Positions 59,962 through 60,000 of a stretch of DNA of 60,000 nt are shown piece after piece (the first letter of the stretch is position 1; each line of letters starts with the position of its first letter). Origin of the DNA: Bolinopsis microptera (lineage: Eukaryota; Ctenophora; Tentaculata; Lobata; Bolinopsidae). Location: contig NC_087074.1 of NCBI RefSeq assembly GCF_026151205.1, forward strand, positions 21,001,765 to 21,061,764, written 5' to 3'. The notes below the pieces were generated by a model, which had not been told where the DNA came from, ran no database searches, and saw nothing but the letters and a program-made list of their open reading frames with translations. Position numbers and translations under genes: made by a program.

Positions 59962-60000
59962 AGCAGTGAATAATCTTTTAAGATCAGGTGAACAGCTCTA

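Noticed and set aside
54112-60000. RAG2/Kelch partner gene next to the RAG1-like pieces
   Set aside because: No Kelch-type Gly-Gly repeats or PHD finger were found on either strand in this stretch. It could lie outside the window.

Overview
The window is from an invertebrate animal genome: genes have GT-AG introns, and one gene ends in a neurexin-type membrane tail. The mix of mobile elements and the RAG1-like fragments would fit a cnidarian or similar non-vertebrate metazoan, but the species cannot be fixed from sequence alone. No database search was possible. All family calls rest on motifs read by eye.

Layout. 2.1-6.0 kb (minus) holds an intact, intronless gene for a secreted kringle / four-TSP1 / multi-Ig protein. 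6.27-6.70 kb is a small inverted-repeat element. 6.87-21.18 kb is a 44-bp satellite of roughly 290 units with higher-order structure, split by a CCGG-rich insertion (16.78-18.42 kb). 24.0-29.6 kb is a 5.6-kb foldback element with a perfect 8-bp target duplication. 31.48-32.43 kb (plus) carries the last three exons of a neurexin-like gene. 34.55-48.63 kb is a second, inverted copy of the kringle/TSP1/Ig gene. It is now a pseudogene cut by a 6.4-kb LINE and by a 5-kb foldback element, and it also carries a nonsense codon. 49.2-49.8 kb has a perfect tRNA-like palindrome and a hAT-type MITE.

51.06-54.11 kb (minus) holds five phase-consistent exons for the C-terminal half of a RAG1-like, RNase-H-fold recombinase. 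A decayed mariner sits in one intron. Head to head with it, 54.5 kb to beyond the window end (plus), is a 12-exon gene model that ends in a segment resembling the region of the first catalytic aspartate of the same family. Its N-terminal exons have multiplied in tandem.

The two observations most worth following are (1) the head-to-head RAG1-like halves and (2) the LINE whose ORF1 joins an AlkB-type 2-oxoglutarate/Fe(II) oxygenase to an SGNH esterase, with ORF2 starting at an ATGA overlap. The rest is largely a record of nested insertion: gene duplication, LINE insertion, foldback insertion and satellite expansion.
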